Positions 11,014 to 22,013 of a DNA stretch of 64,000 nt are shown here, in pieces. Every line of letters begins with the position of its first letter. Position 1 is the first letter of the stretch. The notes beneath the pieces are model-generated. The model was not told the origin of the DNA and did not search any database. It saw nothing but the letters and a program-made list of their open reading frames with translations. A program made the translations under genes and the position numbers. The DNA is taken from contig NC_092232.1 in the NCBI RefSeq assembly GCF_036320965.1, positions 52,078,982 through 52,142,981 on the forward strand, written 5' to 3'. Source of the DNA: Panulirus ornatus (lineage: Eukaryota > Arthropoda > Malacostraca > Decapoda > Palinuridae).

Positions 11014-11868
11014 TTTCTTTATCACAGTCGCTGTCTCCGGCGTTAGCGAGGTAGGGCAAGGAAACAAACGAAAGAATGGCCCAACCCACCCACACACACA
11101 CATGTATATACATAAACGCCCACACACGCACATATACATACCTATACATTTCAACGTATACATAAAAATACATAAACAGACATATACATATATACACATG
11201 TACAGCACATATTCATACTTGCTGCCTTCATCCATTCCGCCCCCACCCCGCTACACATGAAATGGACCCCCCCCCCCCCCACTTCCCAGCGCGCGCGCGA
11301 GGTAGCGCTAGAAATAGACAAGAAAGGCCACATTCGTTCACACTCATTCTCTAGCTGTCTTCTGTAGTGCACTGAAACCACAGCTCCTTTTCCACATCTA
11401 GGCCCTACAAAACTTTCCATGGTTTACCCAAGATGTTTCACATGCCCTGGTTCAATCCATTCACAGCACGTCGACCCCAGTATACCACATCGTTCCAATT
11501 CACTCGATTCCTTGCACGCCTTTCACCCTCCTGTGTGTTCAGGCCACGATCACCCAAAATCTTTTTCACTCCTTTCCACATCCAATTTGGTCTCCCACTT
11601 CTCGTTCCCTCCACCTCTGACACATATATCCTCTTTGTCAATCTCTCCTCACTAATTCTCTCCATGTGTCCACACCATTTCAACACACCCTCTTCTGCTC
11701 TCTCAACCACACTCTTTTTATTACCACACATCTGTCTTACCCTTTCATTACTTACTCGATCAAACCAGTTCACACCACATATTGTCCTCAAACATCTCAT
11801 TTCCAGCACATCCACCCTCCTCCGCACAACTCTATAGCCCACGCCTCGCAACCATATAACATTGTTGG
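11012..11868 (-). mobile_element. RTE-like family A, 3' part
   Basis: The minus strand from 11851 encodes [19 protein letters not shown], a frame interruption, VEGTRSGRPNWMWKG and [14 protein letters not shown], followed by the long form of the 3' UTR down to about 11012. The adjoining (TA)n/(TATC)n run at 10919-11011 is at its 3' end and probably derives from its tail. Confidence 0.8.
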
Positions 11869-11869
11869 A

Positions 11870-11990
11870 ACAACTATTCCTTTATGTATATACTTGTACG
11901 TGGGTGGGTGGGTGGGTTGGGCCATTCTTTTGTCTGTTTCCTTGCACTACCTCACTAACGCGGGAGACAGCAACAAAGTATAATAAAAAA
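11870..11990 (+). mobile_element. RTE-like family A 3' tail
   Basis: Only the 3' UTR end: a GGGT-rich stretch, TTCCTTGCACTACCTCACTA, GCAACAAAGTATAATAAAA. It sits head to head with the preceding minus-strand copy. Confidence 0.75.
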
Positions 11991-11997
11991 ATATATA

Positions 11998-12302
11998 TTA
12001 TATATGGGAATCCTCCGGTTCAAGAGAAGTAACCCGCCAACCTTGATGAAAAGGGCTGTGGACAGTCACTGTCCCAGTAACCACCTTCACTGATGCCTGA
12101 GCTATAACATCAGACAACATGCACAGCTTTCCAAAGAAGAGATCGTGTTTGTAAATGGTTCCCACAGACTTCGGGATGGCCAATGTCTTACTATTCATAG
12201 CATCAAGAATCATCACAATCTTTTCTATAATGGTAAATACCTTCTGAATGAACCTCACAGCAATCTCTACCAACACTGAATTAAGCACCTCTGCTGGGAT
12301 TA
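11998..12302 (-). CDS. unknown ORF, possible exon
   Basis: About 97 codons on the minus strand, after possible acceptors (GTGTAG or CCCAGCAG near 12300-12315). Translation includes NSVLVEIAVRFIQKVFTIIE and KSVGTIYKHDLFFGKLCML, with coding-like composition. The stop codon lies at the edge of the family A tail ending at 11990, so the ORF may have been cut by that insertion. Not recognised. It lies about 9.8 kb downstream of the DNA2 stop. Confidence 0.35.
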
Positions 12303-12414
12303 GCTCTACACATAAGGAAACTTAAGGTTTTCTTAATCATCATCCAGTTTTTTTGAAATATGACATGCCCTTGCCAGTACCAGGGGATAAGTGTGATCTA
12401 AAGAGTCATCCAAA

Positions 12415-12830
12415 GTGGGTGAATGTTTTGGAAATGAAATGTCTTAGGACAATGTGTTGTGTTAGGAGGGTTGCTTGAGTAAGAAATGATAGGTTTAAAG
12501 AAAAGTGTGGTAATAAGATTATGATTGAGAGCTCAGGAGGGTGTACTGAAGTGACCTAGACATGTGGAGAGAATGAATGAGGAGACACTAAGAAAGAGGA
12601 TATATGTGTCTGAAGAGGAGGAGAAAAAGAGAAGGGGGAAATCAAACTGGGGATGGAAGGTTATGAAGTGATTAAAATTCAAGTGCTTAGGGCATGACCA
12701 TACTGGAGCATGAAAAGCATGCAAAGGATAGAATTGATTGGATCAATGTGGTACACAAAGGGCAACTTGTTATCAATGGACTTAACCAAAGCATGTGAGC
12801 TGGTGGGGTAAACCACATAAAGGTCGGTGG
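12415..12830 (+). mobile_element. RTE-like family A, decayed 3' part
   Basis: Plus-strand remnants of the C-terminal coding region and UTR (GGAAATGAAATGTCTTAGGA, CATGTGGAGAGAATGAATGA, GGATGGAAGG, GGTAAACCACA) with several frame breaks and loss of CpG, so an old copy. Confidence 0.65.
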
Positions 12831-13089
12831 GGAATTACCTTGCTAATGGGGAAAACGACAAGCAAGTGCAAATCAATAAAAGCAAATATAAATACTACAG
12901 TTACTGTCACTACTGATATTAACCATCTGAGCACTAAAGAAAAATTTTCCTACCCTCTACAACTGATATCTTTAAGGTACTATGAAAAAAAATATTTTTC
13001 AAGTGTAAAAGATGTTTCCTTTACAATGACAGACATGGCATGGGCAAAAAAGCATGCCCCAATCAAGGCCATCTCAAGTGAAAACAAAA

Positions 13090-13367
13090 AGCTAAAGGGA
13101 TAGAAACTAAAAATGAATTAGGGCTCTACAAGTGTTCGTAGACCTGACTCTTAAATAAAAAAGCATATGAAGTGGGGAAAGACAAAAGAAGGAAGAGATT
13201 CCACAACTTAGCAGTTTGAAGTAAGAGGGTAGCATCATAACAACTAAGCTTCAGTGGCCAGACTCCAAACACATGCTGCGGGAAGCAGAAGCCAAACACA
13301 TACCAAAGGTCCAAATGGCGAAAACAATACCTATAAAAGAGAGAAAAAGCATTAACCCCACATTACA
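13090..13367 (-). mobile_element. Jockey-like element, C-terminal half of a split copy
   Basis: The minus strand begins CNVGLMLFLSFYRYC and ends near KLWNLFLLLSFPTSY and FKSQVYEHL, the usual C-terminus of Jockey-type proteins. It continues the frame broken at 13977 (ending FSHR), so the two are one element split by a plus-strand insertion. Confidence 0.7.
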
Positions 13368-13976
13368 GAAATAGCTACATCTGCCTCTAAGAAACTGGGA
13401 ATCCTCTTTAGATGTCAAAAATTCTTTTTGTCTGAAAAGTTGCTCTATTTATACAAAGGATTGATCCAGCCTTGTATGGAGTACTATTCTCACAACTAGG
13501 ATTGTTCTAGCTCTGCTTTCTTGCTTGACAGAGTTGAGGCAAAAGTGGTCTAACTTACAAACTCCTCCAGTTTAACTTCAAGACTTGAATTGCTTGCCCT
13601 ATGCTGCAATGTTGGTTCGCTTTCCCTCTCCTATGCTATGGTATTATTCTGGTTTTTACTCCTGAATTGGCTAGTTGTGTGCCCAAACCACTAGCTAGCC
13701 TACGCAATACTCAGCAAGTTGTTTTATCACATGGTTAATGGATTTCCATTAGCAACTCAAGGGTTGGCCATTTTGATAACTGTTTCTTTCCCTATGCCTT
13801 GAGGCTTTGGAACTCTACTATTTCATGTCTTTCCCAACAAATGTGACCTGGCACATTTGAAAAGACAGGCTTTTCATTTCCTTCAGAACTTGTAAATACT
13901 TTCCCTTGTCTCTTCTTTTTCTCTTTCACTAATCTCTCTATATTTCAACTAAGGCCTGGCCCTGATGTGGACTTTT
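13368..13976 (+). mobile_element. Jockey-like element inserted into another one
   Basis: Plus-strand pieces: SASKKLGILFRCQKFF, LLYLYKGLIQPCMEY, SSSAFLLDRVEAKV, CNVGSLSLSYAMVLFWF, LAHLKRQAFHFLQNL, with several stops. Only the 3' end of the element is present. It sits between the two halves of an oppositely oriented Jockey-like copy. Confidence 0.75.
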
Positions 13977-14785
13977 ATCTGTGACTGAACACAAAGGAAA
14001 AGTTGAAGAAAGGTGACACCAAAAGAATTAATGAGATGGAAAACTTTGACTTCACTCTAGTTAACAGAGAGGCAGAACATGTGCCTCCCCATATGTGTGA
14101 ACAGTATTCCACACTTAGGCAAATAAAACCACTAAAGATGTGCAACAACTGCTCACAAGCAAAATAATAAGGCACCTATACAACACTCCCAGCTTTTGGG
14201 TGGCAAACTTTGAGACATTGATTATGTGATGTTTCCAGGATAAAATGAAGGAGGTGGTTATGGCCAACATGTTTAAATCATCACAGGTCTGAGTTGTGGT
14301 GTTTTGAAATCGAACAGATGGAGACAAAAGAGAGGGAGACATTGCTTTTAGTACTTTTATATTTTGCATGGTTACAGGTTCCCCAATCTGAAATGCTAAA
14401 CATGTCCAAACTAAGGGAGGAAATATGATCAGAATGAGAAAGAGGACAAGTATTAAAGGGAGGAGAGGCAGTAAAATCAGTTGAAGTATGTAAGGTAGTC
14501 ATCAGCATAAGAGTAAAAAAGGTTAGAAGTAGAAGAAATATCAATTACAGAGAGAAGAAAAAGAGTAGGTGACAGGACAGAACCCTGAGGAACACCATTA
14601 TCGACAAAACAGGAGGGAAAGCCACTCCAGTGACGACAACTGTGATGGAACAGCCTGCATAGAAACAAAGATATTAGAGAATAGAGAAAAGCAGTGAAAA
14701 CAAATGAAGTTTAAAAAGCACTAAATTATGCTACACCCCGTCAAATGCTTTGGGGATGTCAAGGGCGACAACAAAAGTTTCACCA
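13977..14785 (-). mobile_element. Jockey-like element, RT half of a split copy
   Basis: On the minus strand: VVALDIPKAFDGV (motif A, about 14770), DNGVPQGSVLSPTLFLLS (B), LFYSYADDYLTYF (C), HIINVSKFATQKLGVLYRC and CLSVEYCSHIWGG, ending FSHR at 13977. Frameshifted. The aspartates of YADD are kept. Confidence 0.8.
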
Positions 14786-15369
14786 ATAAAGAAAAGTATT
14801 AAAAAGATAACTTCAGCACTAACAATCCACATACATATTCATACAATTAAGGCTCACACACTTTCACAAGCTACAGCAAAAAACTGCAGGAGGATTGGTA
14901 GCGGTGACTCAAAAGACTTGAGTTCTACTAAGCATGTTTTGGCAATATTTTGTCAGCATTTGTTGAATTATGAAATAATCTTATTTTGCTTTTCTCTTTA
15001 GTCAATGATAATGATGCAGGCTTTCAATACTTAATTTATACAGAAATATCTTGTGCATGTTTTTGAAAAAGTTAAGGTGTAAAGTGATGGGGATACTTAC
15101 TTATGGCATCACTTCCTCCCTATCTTTCTCTCTCTCCTCTAAATAACAATATAAAAGAATGGTACACAAAAGTTGACGAAATAGTCAAAGAAAACTATCT
15201 ATTCTACAGGTGAAATATATCAAGATACTGTACTATGCAAAAAAAATTTGCTTTCTTGTATGGGTATGCCACTGTATAAATTATTTTAGTAACAACAGCA
15301 CTCATCAATAACAATAAAGAGGGAAACAAAAAACAAACTAAAAAAAATCCTGTAAAATCTAGAATACAT

Positions 15370-15380
15370 GAAACATACAT
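15370..15380. repeat. target-site duplication, left copy
   Basis: GAAACATACAT immediately before the poly-T tail, identical to 16905-16915 on the other side of the insertion. Confidence 0.85.
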
Positions 15381-16904
15381 TTTTTTTTTTTTTTTTTTTT
15401 TTTTTTATACTTTGTCGCTGTCTCCCGCGTCTGCGAGGTAGCGCAAGGAAACAGACGAAAGAAATGGCCCAACCCCCCCCCCCCATACACATGTACATAC
15501 ACATGTCCACACACGTGTATACATACCTACACAGCTTTCCATGGTCCACCCCAGACGCCTCACATGCCTTGATTCACTCCACTGACAGCACGTCAACCCC
15601 TGTATACCACATCGCTCCAATTCACTCTATTCCTTGCCCTCCTTACACCCTCCTGCATGTTCAGGCCCCGATCACACAAAATCTTTTTCACTCCATCTTT
15701 CCACCTCCAATTTGGTCTCCCTCTTCTCCTCGTTCCCAACACCTCCGACACATATATCCTCTTGGTCAATCTTTCCTCACTCATTCTCTCCATGTGCCCA
15801 AACCATTTCAAAACACCCTCTTCTGCTCTCTCAACCACGCTCTTTTTATTTCCACACATCTCTCTTACCCTTACGTTACTTACTCGATCAAACCACCTCA
15901 CACCACACATTGTCCTCAAACATCTCATTTCCAGCACATCCATCCTCCTGCGCACAACTCTATCCATAGCCCACGCCTCGCAACCATACAACATTGTTGG
16001 AACCACTATTCCTTCAAACATACCCATTTTTGCTTTCCGAGATAATGTTCTCGACTTCCACACATTTTTCAAGGCTCCCAAAATTTTCGCCCCCTCCCCC
16101 ACCCTATGATCCACTTCCGCTTCCATGGTTCCATCCGCTGACAGATCCACTCCCAGATATCTAAAACACTTCACTTCCTCCAGTATATAAGTTTGTTGAG
16201 TATTCCTGGTAAATTATATGGGAGGGTATTGATTGAGAGGGTGAAGGCAGGTACAGAGCATCAGATTGGGGAAGAGCAGTGCGGTTTCAGAAGTGGTAGA
16301 GGATGTGTGGATCAGGTGTTTGCTTTGAAGAATGTATGTGAGAAATACTTAGAAAAGCAAATGGATTTGTATGTAGCATTTATGGATCTGGAGAAGGCAT
16401 ATGATAGAGTTGATAGAGATGCTCTGTGGAAGGTATTAAGAATATATGGTGTGGGAGGCAAGTTGTTAGAAGCAGTGAAAAGTTTTTATCGAGGATGTAA
16501 GGCATGTGTACGTGTAGGAAGAGAGGAAAGTGATTGGTTCTCAGTGAATGTAGGTTTGCGGCAGGGGTGTGTGATGTCTCCATGGTTGTTTAATTTGTTT
16601 ATGGATGGGGTTGTTAGGGAGGTGAATGCAAGAGTCCTGGAAAGAGGGGCAAGTATGAAGTCTGTTGGGGATGAGAGAGCCTGGGAAGTGAGTCAGTTGT
16701 TGTTCGCTGATGATACAGCGCTGGTGGCTGATTCATGTGAGAAACTGCAGAAGCTGGTGACTGAGTTTGGTAAAGTGTGTGGAAGAAGAAAGTTAAGAGT
16801 AAATGTGAATAAGAGCAAGGTTATTAGGTACAGTAGGGTTGAGGGTCAAGTCAATTGGGAGGTGAGTTTGAATGGAGAAAAACTGGAGGAAGTGAAGTGT
16901 TTTA
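15381..16904 (-). mobile_element. RTE-like non-LTR insertion with inverted 5' part (family A)
   Basis: Two opposite pieces form one insertion. The minus-strand part (about 16184 to 15407) encodes the C-terminal third of the retrotransposon protein ([40 protein letters not shown]) and the 3' UTR, and ends in a poly-A (poly-T at 15381-15406). The plus-strand part (about 16190-16904) encodes the reverse transcriptase core in an open frame: AFMDLEKAYDRV (motif A), LRQGCVMSPWLFN (B), LLFADDTALVA (C), NVNKSKVI (D). Both pieces contain the same 24-base stretch around the junction point of the protein. An identical 11-bp GAAACATACAT lies at 15370-15380 and 16905-16915. This is the structure left by twin priming. 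Clade assignment to RTE is by motif similarity. Confidence 0.88.
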
Positions 16905-16915
16905 GAAACATACAT
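16905..16915. repeat. target-site duplication, right copy
   Basis: GAAACATACAT at the far edge of the inverted retrotransposon part, identical to 15370-15380. Confidence 0.85.
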
Positions 16916-18094
16916 ACTGCACATAATCCCACACTTACGGCAATCTTCCCAGATCCAGGGAGTAATCCTCTTCATCTGACCCCAGTATTTGGTCAGGTTA
17001 CCATCTGGTAATTCCACACATATTCAACTTTTCACGATCCAGTTTAAAAGTAGTTGACTGGATTATCAGGTCAAGCTTGTCATTAACTGTAATAGAGTAT
17101 GGCCTAAATTTGGAATTGCAGTAACTGACCACAAGGTTGGAATGATATGTTCCATGTTAAAAGGCTTCATGCTTCTTTACTACAATAATAATGCCAACAT
17201 ATACAAATGCAAAAGAATCACCATTTCCCAGTATTTTTACCCAGAATCCTAATTTACTTCAATGTAAAAGCTTAAAACATGACTATAATCAAACATACAA
17301 CATAAATGACATGCAGTGAAATTGTATGAAAAATATGTGAGGCTATGAAAATGCTAAGAATATAAATAGATGAAAATAGAGTTCTCTCTTGACATTCTTA
17401 TATATTTGTAAGCTATATACATGCATTTTTTATGTGAATGGGTAAAAAGCAAATATATCATCCTGTTAAGATGAAATAATGGCATGACAAAGAAAAATGA
17501 ATAACTGTTAACTTTATATACATTTGGACATTACCATCAAATACATATATATCAGTTCTTTCATTCTCTCAGAAAGCTAGATTAATTCACAAATTTGAAA
17601 GCAATGGAAAAATGCTAACATAAATAGTCCCATTATGGCAAAACAATTATATGACACAAAGATGAAAGAGTAATTTTCAATTTCATATACACATAGTTAT
17701 CACACACACACACACACACACACACACTACCTATTCTTGCAATTTCCTAATACTTCATACTCTTGCATTTAGAGTACATATGTGAATCTAAAAAATATTT
17801 TCAGAGCATGATACTCCTTACATTTGCCTTGGAAACAAAACCAGCTTTGCTTCCGAAAAAGTTTTTACTTTTCTCTGTGCTTTGAAGATTATAAGCATTA
17901 CCATTTTCAGATGAAAGTCTAGTTGGGTAAGTATATTTAGCAGAATGTCTCTGTCATTTTGAAGACTTCAATAGTCATTTGGAGTTGAAATATCAGCAAG
18001 ATGGAAAAACATCCAACACAATTCGAGGGTATTTATCCTAAAATCCATATGCCTGTCCGTTTTCTCAACGAGTCTCAAATTTTGTGTTTAGTTC
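16916..18094. other. AT-rich flank, one possible exon
   Basis: Mostly AT-rich unique sequence with a CA repeat. On the minus strand 16939-17020 encodes LPDGNLTKYWGQMKRITPWI before a perfect GTAAGT donor. No acceptor was certain. Confidence 0.3.
17700..17727. repeat. (CA)n microsatellite
   Basis: About 28 bp of CA. Confidence 0.9.
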
Positions 18095-18740
18095 ACTACT
18101 TCAAGTTTCATCATATTTTCAAGCGTGGTGGTCTCTTTTCTCATTCAGTTACTCTATCATCATGGAGAGATGTGAACATGTCAAGTGTCCCTTTCATCAT
18201 ACCATTTTGTACCCAAAATCTTACTAACATGAAAAGTAGCAAACTCTCCTATCAACATATGACCAAGTTATGGGAAAAGCTTACATTTAGAATGCCATGA
18301 GCCACAAGCTCCAACTTTCTTTGTATGAAGATTAAGAAATAGTTGTGAATTAGACTATTAATTATCCATGAAAAAGCTGTCCTTTATCAAATATGGCAGT
18401 GGTGCATCATATTTGTGACCAATGCTTAAGATAAAGTAAGTGGATCATTTTGTGGCAATTCTGTCGAGCTGCCAGTATAAACAATGATATCAATCATACG
18501 ACTGGTTTCAAAATCACAAATTTCAAACATTTTGATGCTAACGTGGTGCCTTTTGCTTAGAATGTATTGTTTGAATGCCAAGCATCTGTTGAGCAAAATA
18601 ATACTTTTGTCAGAAAAGTGGGGGTAATTTGAGAGATGAAGTGAAAGGGAGTGGCAAAATACACCAGACGTGTTGTTGAGCACTCCTCAACAGCTAACCT
18701 TCAACCACCGCTACTCCCGCCACTTAACCTAGCTTAGTTT
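18095..18740 (-). pseudogene. piggyBac-like transposase relic
   Basis: Minus-strand pieces in family order: HFSDKSIILLNRCLAFKQYI, SKRHHVSIKMFEICDFETS, IDIIVYTGSSTELPQNDP (the DSKTGYVLDFIVYTG-like block of piggyBac), then after stops a decayed FMDNWYSSPxLF-like block, KKVGACGSWHSKCK and KWYDERDTHVH. Catalytic aspartates cannot be confirmed because of frame breaks. Confidence 0.75.
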
Positions 18741-19404
18741 AACCTATCTTCCATTTTTTTTTCAACAAACTGCTCCTTGAACAAGTCACCTTTGTTGCTG
18801 TTAACTTCTTGGTCATCACAGAATAAGCTTTTATCTTGTCTGCATTCTTCATAAAGGTTTTAAACATTAATGTAGCCAATCTAAAAGCATCATCAACATA
18901 AACATGACACTCACCAGCTTTTACCTACCTCAAAACCAGTAATTCTACATCCAAGGAGAGGCCTTTTCTAAGCACTTCAGATGCACTAGCAACATCAGAA
19001 CATGCAGGCCATTTTCCTCACATGATGGGTAAAAGGTTATCATTATAATATTGAAAAAATCAATGAATTAGCAAGAATGTGCACATACTGTAAGCGCTTG
19101 GTGCCGAATGATTTTATACAAGATAGCTGCTCTCAGTGTGCTGCTATTTAGTGTTCGGACTCCTAACTTTTGACATCTTTTATGAATTTTCATAATTTTT
19201 TCTAGTTAAACTATAGCACCTAGATGCAAGCAAGGGTACTATAACAAAATAGCACTCTAAGGGTTAGTGCTAAGTGAGGTAATAGTGTATAGTTAAATGA
19301 CACCAGGATTTTTTCCCCAGTGCTAACAGCATTTGCTTTTGAGTCATAGTATCTCTACGTTCCTAAAAAAAAACGCATTCTAATTTCAATGAGGGCAGGG
19401 GCAA

Positions 19405-19810
19405 GTCTATCTTTCTGTATATATCTCTAATGCCTGCTCCAACTGGAACTCCCTTAAAGGGGTGGCCACAGCAATAGAGTCCCCATAACTAAAGATCTCC
19501 AGGGGCAGGTAAACTGTAAAAGTACATCTTTACTACCAATTTAGTGGGCTATAAAACTCACAGTGTTATATGGTTAAATAACACTCTTAGATATTTTCCC
19601 AGTACTAATTGTAGGGGACACAGGGCATCGATACATTCTGAGGATGAGGTGAACTCTGCAAGCACATCTTTAATACTGACACAATCAGCAATTCAAGTAT
19701 GCTTAGGGTATCTTGGAGATTTATGTCAACATAAATTACTGCAAAATATATGGCCAGTAGTTCTTGTAGTGACATCCCATGGATTGGCTCCAGGCACTAT
19801 AGCCTAAACT
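19405..19810 (+). repeat. interspersed repeat R copies, 5' part only
   Basis: TATATCTCTAATGCCTGCTC, CCTTAAAGGGGTGGCCACAG and nearby decayed matches, without the CTACCTAATG tract. Confidence 0.45.
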
Positions 19811-21197
19811 TTTTCAATGCTGCAAAGTATATGTGGAAATGACAAGCATGCCTATGTATGGTCTTCACCCTCATATTATATAATTTTTGTTATTACATCA
19901 ATAAATATTTCTGATGTAAAACCATTAGAAATCATCTTTGCTTGTGACAAAAACATTTACAAAAATACCACACAATTAAGGTGGTATGCCTGAAAATACC
20001 CATAGAGTACCACATGCTCATAGCAGAGGTACATGAAAAGTTAAAGATCACACAGAGCTTGTAAACAATGGCCCAGCAGTTGCATATCAATCTAATCAAG
20101 AAATTTGGTGTAACCAGACTTCACTATGTTACAGCAAAGAGGAAAGCCTAAATAATTAAAATAGACTTAAAATTATATTATTCTTAATATATCAAACTTT
20201 TGCCTTCCCTGTGAATAAAAAATTGCATTTGCCTCATTGAAGAGTTAAAAGTAAGATATTGCAAGATACTCTAAGGTTTCTGAGACCTCATACAGTTAAT
20301 AAAAGGATATCATAGCACAACATTTTCAGTATTCCACTCACCAACAGTCAGCTCGCAATAAGAACAAACTACAGGGAAAAGCCTAGTTCCCCTCCCTCTC
20401 CCTCAAATTAACACATACTCCACCACTACCTCGAACCTTCATCACCACATTTTCTTATAAGTTTTTCATTATTAATTGTCAAAATTACCTGATTTAAATG
20501 TGGTATATTGTTCTGCAGCTGTCTCATGAATATTCCACACTCAAAAGAGTTTGGAAAACCTTTGCTCAGGAACATAATTTTCTTCATATAATGAGTTCTA
20601 ATTGCTCATCTAACAAAGGAATGTTACCAAGATAGTTTACAAGGAACGTAACACCATGACTAGGCAGGGGCTAGGTGTAAAACAAAAAGGGTTCCACCTG
20701 TGGGAGCATTAGATGGCTGGAGCAGCCAATCAGATGATGTTATACAATCTTACTTCTGTGCATTATTGAAAACTGGCCCCTCCTTGTTCCCTTATCATGT
20801 ATTAGTCAGAGATTTGATCTTTATAATCATCATCATTCACTTCTACTATTCAAGATTAATCATATGACTTACAACACCCTAACACTAAAGAATTCTGAAA
20901 GCTCATCCTTTCTGCTCCCTTTTCATAAATGATAGGAGCCACTTCCCCAAAATTGTGCTAAGCCTATCTTTCAATTCATGTATCATTATTCTAAATTACC
21001 ATAAAATCAGTCAATGGAAACTACTATTACAGCATGGAAACTAATTGTTTACAGATGACATACAGCAACTATTTACAAACAACAGATGATGATACTACTG
21101 CCAGACAATTATATGACCACAATGTCTTTGCAGCTGGTAATAACTGGTGGTAACAAGATTACATGTGGCTCCCAATAAATTCTACGTAGGTCTATGT

Positions 21198-21201
<4 letters not shown>

Positions 21202-21229
<28 letters not shown>
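21202..21229. repeat. (AC)n microsatellite
   Basis: About 28 bp of AC, in the DNA2 3' flank. Confidence 0.9.
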
Positions 21230-21234
<5 letters not shown>

Positions 21235-21416
21235 ACATTTATGAAGAAAAGAAGACTTAAGAGTTGAAAATCCAATACATTATAGATAACAGAAACGATT
21301 AACAAACAACAGTTAAAGGCAGATGTTGATGACAATGCCATACCATGATTTGACTTCAAAAACTGTAAAACGACAAAAAACTGTGGAGACATCACACAAA
21401 CTATCATATTCCTAAC

Positions 21417-21422
21417 TTTATT
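21417..21422 (-). terminator. candidate DNA2 polyadenylation signal
   Basis: AATAAA on the minus strand about 390 nt after the DNA2 stop codon, the first such hexamer downstream. An AT-rich stretch makes chance occurrence likely, so this is only a candidate. Confidence 0.3.
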
Positions 21423-21809
21423 TCAAACCATTCACTTACATCAATCCTTTCTCTCTTAAATTAAATTCTTTCACAATAAAAGCTCTTAACAATGTTCAAA
21501 ATCTTTCATACATGCCACATTAAATCATATCTTTCCAGAGACCATTCATATTCATGCTGCATAATTTTTCATATTCTCTTGAACTTTGGGCTATAAACCA
21601 TTTTCTCTTCCAAAACCATTTTGTCTTCTACCTATATGAAGTTCATTAGTCACCTTAACATGATTAATCACTACCCTTCCCCTCACAGGAAATAAACAGA
21701 AAAACGTGACAAATTTCACAAAGCTACACAAAAGATAAAAATAAAATAAATCTAGCTAAGTCTGCCCTTTTCTTTAGCCTATATAAATTACCAAATTAGT
21801 TGTCATGGA

Positions 21810-22013
21810 TTATGTTTTTACACCAACCTGCCACACAAACTCATCCTGTCCATCCTGAAGATGGTATATCTGATGAGGTTCTAAATGAGTTGTAAGCTTT
21901 CTGAAGGGTGTATATAATTTCAAGGTTGCTGTATCACCAATCATGATGAGTTTATATTTGGCCCTTGTTATGGCAACATTAAGACGCCGTTCATCTTGCA
22001 AAATCTCATTAAC
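21810..22013 (-). CDS. DNA2: DNA2 exon r, motif VI, last coding exon
   Basis: 204 nt, residues 811-877 and TAA. Acceptor [27 protein letters not shown] is motif VI with R827 as the likely arginine finger. The tail after it ([10 protein letters not shown]) is similar in length to the human C-terminus. Confidence 0.97.
   Translation of the reverse strand, partial: VNEILQDERRLNVAITRAKYKLIMIGDTATLKLYTPFRKLTTHLEPHQIYHLQDGQDEFVWQVGVKT

Larger units (their letters stand above)
18741..21416. other. AT-rich region downstream of DNA2
   Basis: Apart from R-repeat traces at 19405-19810 and an AC repeat, I see no gene or recognisable element. Confidence 0.5.

Noticed and set aside
10952..11197. Minus-strand ORFs rich in YIYI and MYIC
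   Set aside because: Translations of TA/TATC repeats and the retrotransposon UTR.
15368..16109. Long plus-strand ORFs of 111-225 codons
   Set aside because: They are antisense shadows of the retrotransposon C-terminal coding region.
18001..18300. 99-codon plus-strand ORF
   Set aside because: It is antisense to the piggyBac relic, which explains the sequence better.
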